Source: Paenibacillus sp. YYML68
GTDB taxonomy: Bacteria > Bacillota > Bacilli > Paenibacillales > NBRC-103111
DNA: 64,000 nt
Assembly: GCF_027923405.1 (NCBI RefSeq)
Contig: NZ_BQYI01000001.1
Coordinates: 1,714,501-1,778,500, forward strand
Direction: 5' to 3'
The position numbers and the translations under genes were made by a program. Below, one piece after another: positions 59,122-64,000 of the stretch. Under the pieces are notes generated by a model. It did not search any database and had not been told where the DNA came from. It saw nothing but the letters and a program-made list of their open reading frames with translations. Every line of letters begins with the position of its first letter. Position 1 is the stretch's first letter.

Positions 59122-60672
59122 ATGGCACAACCATTTCAAGAGAGCATCTATAAGCTGATTGTCGAGACGTCGACGAACCTTCCTGCTGACGTTCGCGAAG
59201 CGATTCAGGAAGCGAGAAAGAAGGAGGATGCGGGTACGCGCTCGGCGCTGTCGCTCTCCACGATTGCTGATAATATCCGCATGGCGGAGTGCAACGTATC
59301 GCCGATCTGTCAGGACACGGGGATGCCGACCTTCATCGTGCATACACCGGTTGGCGTGAACCAGATGGAGCTGCGGAAGCAGATCATTGAAGCGGTCGCA
59401 CAAGCGACGAAGGACAGCAAGCTGCGGACGAACTCCGTTGATTCGTTGACAGGTGCGAACAGCGGCGACAATATCGGACCCGGAACGCCGGTCATTCACT
59501 TCGAGCAATGGGAGAACAGCCAGATCGAAGTGAAGCTCATTCTGAAGGGCGGCGGCTGTGAGAACAAGAACATCCAGTACAGCCTTCCTACGGAGCTCGA
59601 AGGACTGGGCAAGGCTGGACGTGACCTCGACGGCATCCGCAAGTGCATCATGCACGCTGTGTACCAGGCGCAAGGTCAAGGCTGCAGCGCGGGCTTCATC
59701 GGCGTCGGCATCGGCGGCGACCGGACGAGCGGCTACGAGCTCGCGAAGCATCAGCTGTTCCGTGCTGTGGACGATGTGAACCCGCATGAAGACCTTCGCA
59801 AGCTCGAGGAGTATGTGATGGAGAATGCGAACAAGCTCGGCATCGGGACGATGGGCTTCGGCGGTCAAGTGTCGCTGCTCGGCTGTAAGGTCGGCGTCAT
59901 GAATCGTCTGCCAGCGAGCTTCTTCGTATCCGTCGCTTACAACTGCTGGGCGTTCCGTCGTCAAGGCGTGCTGATCGATCCGCAGTCTGGTGAGATCACG
60001 AAGTGGGTATACCGCCGCGGCGATGAGCTGCCGATGAGCAAGGACGAGCCGACAGAGGCTGCTCCAGCGGCTGAAGCACAACCGGAGCGCCGCGAGATCG
60101 TACTGCAGACGCCGATCTCCGAGGAGCAGATTCGTCAGCTGCGCGTAGGCGATGTCGTTATCATCAACGGACCGATGCATACGGGACGCGATGCACTGCA
60201 CAAGTATTTGATGGACCACGATTCGCCGATCGACCTGAATGGTGCGGTTATTTACCATTGCGGTCCGGTCATGGCTAAGGATGAGCAGGGCGGCTGGGTA
60301 GTGAAGGCAGCAGGACCGACGACGAGTATTCGCGAGGAGCCTTACCAGGGCGACATTATTAAGAAGTTCGGCATTCGTGCGGTCATCGGTAAGGGAGGCA
60401 TGGGCGCGAAGACGCTGAAGGCGCTTCAAGAGCATGGTGCGGTATATCTGAATGCAATCGGCGGCGCCGCTCAATATTACGCAGAGTGCTTCAAGCAGGT
60501 CGAAGGTGTCGACTTCCTCGAGTTCGGTATTCCAGAGGCGATGTGGCACCTGCAGACCGAAGGCTTCGCAGCAATCGTCACGATGGATTCGCACGGCAAC
60601 AGCCTGCATGCGGACGTCGAGAACGATTCCCGTACGAAGCTGGCGCAATTCAAAGACCCGGTCTTCGTGTAA
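59122..60672 (+). CDS. Fumarate hydratase, class I (iron-sulfur)
   Basis: The product of about 516 residues joins the alpha part (ECNVSPICQDTGMPTFIVHT; GFIGVGIGGDRTSGYELAKH) and the beta part (VVIINGPMHTGRDALHKYLM; VIGKGGMGAKTLKALQEHGA). Cysteines for the [4Fe-4S] cluster are at CQDTG, in the KGGGCENK region and in LLGCKVG. A proline/alanine-rich linker (EAAPAAEAQPER) joins the parts. It hydrates fumarate to malate, so it complements the mdh gene nearby. ATG 59122 is preceded by AAAGGGG; upstream starts lack a site. Confidence 0.92.
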   Translation: MAQPFQESIYKLIVETSTNLPADVREAIQEARKKEDAGTRSALSLSTIADNIRMAECNVSPICQDTGMPTFIVHTPVGVNQMELRKQIIEAVAQATKDSKLRTNSVDSLTGANSGDNIGPGTPVIHFEQWENSQIEVKLILKGGGCENKNIQYSLPTELEGLGKAGRDLDGIRKCIMHAVYQAQGQGCSAGFIGVGIGGDRTSGYELAKHQLFRAVDDVNPHEDLRKLEEYVMENANKLGIGTMGFGGQVSLLGCKVGVMNRLPASFFVSVAYNCWAFRRQGVLIDPQSGEITKWVYRRGDELPMSKDEPTEAAPAAEAQPERREIVLQTPISEEQIRQLRVGDVVIINGPMHTGRDALHKYLMDHDSPIDLNGAVIYHCGPVMAKDEQGGWVVKAAGPTTSIREEPYQGDIIKKFGIRAVIGKGGMGAKTLKALQEHGAVYLNAIGGAAQYYAECFKQVEGVDFLEFGIPEAMWHLQTEGFAAIVTMDSHGNSLHADVENDSRTKLAQFKDPVFV

Positions 60673-61673
60673 TGTCTTCCATGAGACAGGTCGGACTCCG
60701 ACTCAATATACAGCTTGAGAAATATTTATTCGTTCTGACCCCGGTATCGCTGATACTCGGGTTTCTTTTATCTGAACAGAGTAAGGGCGGCGTAGCGCTC
60801 GTCCCTTACCTGTTCGCCTTCCTCACCTTCGTGATGGCGACAGGCTGCAGCTGGAGGCAGATTAAGGGTGCCTTAGCGATGCCGGGCATGATCGTGCTGA
60901 CGTTTGCCATTACGCATATTGTAGCGCCAGCGATCGCGTATGCGGCGGGTGCTGCTTTTTTCGGGGCAGATTCGCCTTATGTGATTGGTCTTGTGCTGTT
61001 AGCCATCATACCGCTTGGTGTCTCCTCTGTCATCTGGGTATCGATCTCGAAGGGGCATGTGCCGTTCACGCTTGCCATGATCGTCATCGATACGGCCATT
61101 AGCCCGTTCGTCATACCCGCTGCGATGAAGCTCATATTCGCGGAGGCGATTGAGCTTGATCTGGCGAAGGTGATGGCGGACTTGCTTCAGATTGTCGTCG
61201 TTCCTACCGTGCTCGGCGTTATCGTTAACGAGCTGTCGCAGCAGCGCTTCAAGGATTGGTCGGCGCCAGCGTTCGGCCCGCTGTCCAAGGTGGCGCTTTG
61301 TTCCGTCATTCTTATTAATTCCGCAGCTATTGCCGAGTATGTGATCGAGCTGAAGCACAATATGCTGACGGTCGTACCGCTTGTGGCGGTGCTGGTGTTC
61401 ATCTTTTACCTCATTGGCTTCGTCAGCTCGATCGGACTGCGTCGTCCGGAGTTGATGATCGCGATGACGTATTCGTCAGGCATGCGCAACATTTCACTTG
61501 GGATTGTGCTGGGACTCGCCTATTTCAGCCCGATTGCGGCTATTCCAGTCGTCATCGGCATCTTGATTCAGCAGCCGTTCGCGACGTTGAATCATGCGTT
61601 CCTGAAGCGATTGATGCAGACGAAGCTTTACAAAAAAATTACTGGCATTCCAGCGCCCGAAGAGCTACGATAA
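60672..61673 (+). CDS. BASS-family (bile acid:sodium symporter-like) transporter
   Basis: The 333-residue membrane protein has about ten helices. Conserved BASS-type stretches are LFAFLTFVMATGCSWRQIKG, LVLLAIIPLGVSSVIWVSIS and YSSGMRNISLGIVLGLAYFS. Such proteins move organic anions with sodium. The ATG overlaps the fumarase stop (TAATG), so the two are co-translated. A dicarboxylate or keto-acid substrate would fit the neighbour but is inference. Confidence 0.8.
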   Translation: MSSMRQVGLRLNIQLEKYLFVLTPVSLILGFLLSEQSKGGVALVPYLFAFLTFVMATGCSWRQIKGALAMPGMIVLTFAITHIVAPAIAYAAGAAFFGADSPYVIGLVLLAIIPLGVSSVIWVSISKGHVPFTLAMIVIDTAISPFVIPAAMKLIFAEAIELDLAKVMADLLQIVVVPTVLGVIVNELSQQRFKDWSAPAFGPLSKVALCSVILINSAAIAEYVIELKHNMLTVVPLVAVLVFIFYLIGFVSSIGLRRPELMIAMTYSSGMRNISLGIVLGLAYFSPIAAIPVVIGILIQQPFATLNHAFLKRLMQTKLYKKITGIPAPEELR

Positions 61674-61737
61674 TGTGTAAAACGTTTGACGGTGCTCTCC
61701 CTGCTCCGTCTCCTTGATGAAGGGAAGACCAGACCAT

Positions 61738-63537
61738 ATGAATATGTTTCGCGCCAGGCTTACTTTAATTTTCATCGTTCTGATAGGCTGCTCCGTATTG
61801 GTAGCAGGTATATTCATGGCCAGCATGCTGAGGAAGTCGTACATGGATTCCTTGACAGTCAGCATGGAGCGTGAGCTGCATGTGATTAAGTCCACAACTG
61901 ACTGGGCCTATCAGGGGACTGAGGAGCAGATGTACCAATATTATTCGTCCAAGACGGCTCTGCTGAGGCAATCTGCAGACACACGTATTACGTTTATTGG
62001 GGTAGATGGCCAAGTGTTCGGAGATTCGGAGCATAATCCGCGTACGATGGATAGTCACACTGAGCGTGAAGAAATTGTAGAAGCCCGTCAGTATGGTATC
62101 GGGTATTCAACACGCTTCAGCAATACGATAAATCGCAATATGCTATATGTCGCGGTGCCGGTCCAGAAGGGTAGTGAGACAATAGGCTTCCTGCGCCTAG
62201 CGATGAGCCTTGTAGAGGTTGAGAAATCCATTCGGAACGTGTGGTATGTGCTGCTGGGGGGGCTCGCCGCTGTGTTCCTGCTGGCTGCACTGATCAGCTA
62301 CAGAGTGGCCTTCAGCATTACGAGGCCGATCGAGCTCGTTACGAAGGTTGCCCAGCAAATTACCGACATGAACTATAAGTACCGTGTAAGTGTGAATAAG
62401 AAGGATGAGATTGGGCAACTCGGTAATGCGATTAATCGGATGGCTGACAGCCTGCAACTGCAGATGAATCGAATACGCGAGGATGAGAGTCGTCTGAAGA
62501 GCGTTCTGGAGAATATGATCAGCGGTGTTGTCATGATCGATCGTGATGGGCAGATCGTGCTTCTGAACCGCTCAGCAGAGGAGATACTCGGCTTCTCGTC
62601 ACAGGAGCTGCTGGGCAAGCGATTCGACCAGGCGAAGCAGCAGTTCGAATTTACACAGCTTATTCAGGAGTGCATTGATTCTAGATCGCCGCTTCGTGAT
62701 GAGATGGTGTTCTATTATCCGACGGAGCGTATATTGGAGATTCATATGAATCCGATCTCGCAAACAGAAGACGACTGGTCCGGCATGCTTATCGTGCTGC
62801 ACGATATTACGGCGGTCCGGCGCCTTGAACGTATGCGTAGTGAATTCGTCGCGAATGTATCCCATGAACTGAAGACGCCGATCGCGGCGGTGAAGGGCTT
62901 CGCCGAGACGCTGCTCGCGGGAGCGCTTAACGATAAGGAGACGGCGCACTCGTTCCTGCAAATTATTCTTGATGAGAGTGAGCGCTTGAACCGACTCATC
63001 GGAGACATTCTGGAGCTGTCTAAAATCGAATCCAAGCGTATTCCGCTGCAGTTCTCACCTATTCATCTGGAGTCGTTCGTGAACAATTGTCTGAACGTAC
63101 TCAATACGCAAGCAGCTTCCAAGGACATCGAGCTGTCAATGCTCGTACCGGAATACATATATATGGAAGCGGACGAAGACCGACTGCGTCAAATTATGAT
63201 GAACCTGTTGTCCAACGGTATTAACTATACGCCAGAGGGCGGAAGTGTTACCGTGAAGGTCGAACACATTATGAGCGGCAACGATTCGGGAGAAGGGGAT
63301 TGGGTTCGATTTACAATCGTAGATACGGGAATTGGTATTCCACGTAAAGACATACCGCGAATTTTCGAGCGATTCTACAGGGTGGACAAGGCACGCTCCA
63401 GAGGGTCAGGCGGAACCGGTCTAGGCTTATCGATTGTGAAGCATCTTGTCGAGCTGCATCAAGGGAATATTCGTGTGGAAAGTGAAGTAGGCGTAGGCTC
63501 GAAATTTATTATTGATATGCCGTTAATTCACTCTTAA
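61738..63537 (+). CDS. PhoR/WalK-like sensor histidine kinase
   Basis: The kinase of about 600 residues has a first membrane helix at about 5-29, an extracytoplasmic PAS-like sensor (WAYQGTEEQMYQYYSSKTAL ... ITFIGVDGQVFGD) and a second helix near 160-183. A HAMP domain (RPIELVTKVAQQITDMNYKY) and a cytosolic PAS (MISGVVMIDRDGQIVLLNRS) follow. The H-box is FVANVSHELKTPIAAVKGFA, and the ATPase domain carries N and G boxes (MNLLSNGINYTPEGGS; SGGTGLGLSIVKHLVELHQG). The domain order suits PhoR. ATG 61738 is chosen; the in-frame TTG 61714 and ATG 61717 lack ribosome sites. The response regulator follows 100 bases later. Confidence 0.85.
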   Translation: MNMFRARLTLIFIVLIGCSVLVAGIFMASMLRKSYMDSLTVSMERELHVIKSTTDWAYQGTEEQMYQYYSSKTALLRQSADTRITFIGVDGQVFGDSEHNPRTMDSHTEREEIVEARQYGIGYSTRFSNTINRNMLYVAVPVQKGSETIGFLRLAMSLVEVEKSIRNVWYVLLGGLAAVFLLAALISYRVAFSITRPIELVTKVAQQITDMNYKYRVSVNKKDEIGQLGNAINRMADSLQLQMNRIREDESRLKSVLENMISGVVMIDRDGQIVLLNRSAEEILGFSSQELLGKRFDQAKQQFEFTQLIQECIDSRSPLRDEMVFYYPTERILEIHMNPISQTEDDWSGMLIVLHDITAVRRLERMRSEFVANVSHELKTPIAAVKGFAETLLAGALNDKETAHSFLQIILDESERLNRLIGDILELSKIESKRIPLQFSPIHLESFVNNCLNVLNTQAASKDIELSMLVPEYIYMEADEDRLRQIMMNLLSNGINYTPEGGSVTVKVEHIMSGNDSGEGDWVRFTIVDTGIGIPRKDIPRIFERFYRVDKARSRGSGGTGLGLSIVKHLVELHQGNIRVESEVGVGSKFIIDMPLIHS

Positions 63538-63637
63538 ACAAGCGTTATTGCACATTTTCGACCTCATGTATGGTTTGTCAACTCCTATCGGCTATGTTAA
63601 GCTACATAGTATATAGATCATAAGTCGGGGGAATCCC

Positions 63638-64000
63638 ATGCCACAAAAAATATTAGTTATTGAAGATGAGCCTACGTTAGCAAGATTGCTATCTTATAAC
63701 TTGTCCCAAGAAGGCTATGAAACGAAGGTTGTGGACCACGGGAGTGACGGGCTGCAAGCAGCACTCCAGCAGCAATTCGATCTAATCATTCTTGATATAA
63801 TGCTTCCGGGTATGAACGGCTTTGAGATTTTGTCCAAGCTTCGCCAGAAGGGGAATCGGACTCCGGTCATTATATTGACAGCGCGCAACGCGGAGGAAGA
63901 GGTCGTACAAGGTCTGAAGTACGGAGCTGACGATTATATTACGAAGCCGTTCGGCGTTGCGGAGCTGCTGGCGCGTGTATCGGCTGTACTTCGGAGAACG
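63638..64000 (+). CDS. OmpR-family response regulator, receiver domain (PhoP-like), partial
   Basis: The N-terminal 121 residues are present and run off the window. The receiver domain is complete in its key residues: KILVIEDEPTLARLLSYNLS (acidic pocket), FDLIILDIMLPGMNGFEILS (phosphoacceptor Asp), VIILTARNAEEEVVQGLKYG and ADDYITKPFGVAELLARVSA (conserved Thr/Lys). The linker towards a winged helix begins at the edge. GGGGGAATCCC precedes the ATG. It pairs with the kinase just upstream, in kinase-then-regulator order. Confidence 0.88.
   Translation, partial: MPQKILVIEDEPTLARLLSYNLSQEGYETKVVDHGSDGLQAALQQQFDLIILDIMLPGMNGFEILSKLRQKGNRTPVIILTARNAEEEVVQGLKYGADDYITKPFGVAELLARVSAVLRRT

Noticed and set aside
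59089-60648. 519-codon minus-strand open frame
   Set aside because: It is a shadow of the class I fumarase gene. The translation shows no domain and is dominated by Arg/Leu/His.

Overview
The window reads as chromosomal DNA of a Gram-positive, endospore-forming Paenibacillaceae, most likely Paenibacillus. The evidence is the company of core genes: ytrH/ytrI-dnaE, accD-accA-pyk, citZ-icd-mdh, the ppk/ppx pair, ytoI/ytpI homologues and a cluster of YheC/YheD-type spore-coat ATP-grasp genes. Strong AGGAGG-type ribosome binding sites, many GTG/TTG starts and a moderately GC-rich core agree. No tRNA, rRNA or CRISPR array was seen.

Region 1 (1-14,925) is the distal part of a PBSX/myovirus-like contractile-tail module, cut by the window edge. 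It holds the sheath C-terminus, tube, tail assembly chaperone (with a clear A AAA AAC programmed -1 frameshift), tape measure, LysM/hub/baseplate proteins in xkdP-Q-R-S-T-U order, two fibre-type proteins, and a lysis cassette (XhlA-like, holin, GH73-type lysin). Genes overlap or abut and look like one transcription unit. No integrase, capsid or replication genes are visible, so an intact prophage and a phage-tail-like bacteriocin cannot be told apart here.

Region 2 (about 14,930-21,745) is an AT-rich accessory island. In order it contains a two-gene cargo unit (soluble 308-residue protein plus four-helix membrane protein), a hairpin-rich non-coding block, a complete IS3-family element with orfA/orfB frameshift, imperfect terminal repeats and a structured 3' region, a membrane-anchored Mrr-type nuclease with a zinc ribbon, a 25-residue membrane micro-ORF in a transcript with competing 5'/3' structures (type I toxin-like), and a secreted protein. 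The island ends at a 5'-truncated CotJC/manganese-catalase fragment.

Region 3 (22-40 kb) carries transport, envelope and sporulation genes. These are a DHA2-type MFS pump, a HAD phosphatase, five tandem YheC/YheD-type ATP-grasp genes on the minus strand (one junction entirely filled by four 83-bp tandem repeats), a Gln-rich coiled-coil protein, a LysE exporter, an APC permease, an acyltransferase, a YtoI-like CBS regulator, and YtpI, YtrI and YtrH.

Region 4 (40.6-64 kb) is core metabolism and replication: dnaE (with an unusual basic Gly/Ala/Pro-rich linker), a PgpA-like phosphatase, accD-accA-pyk, a thioesterase, convergent ppk/ppx, citrate synthase, isocitrate and malate dehydrogenase, an HD nucleotidase, class I fumarase with a BASS-family transporter, and a PhoR/WalK-like kinase followed by its response regulator, which runs off the right edge.
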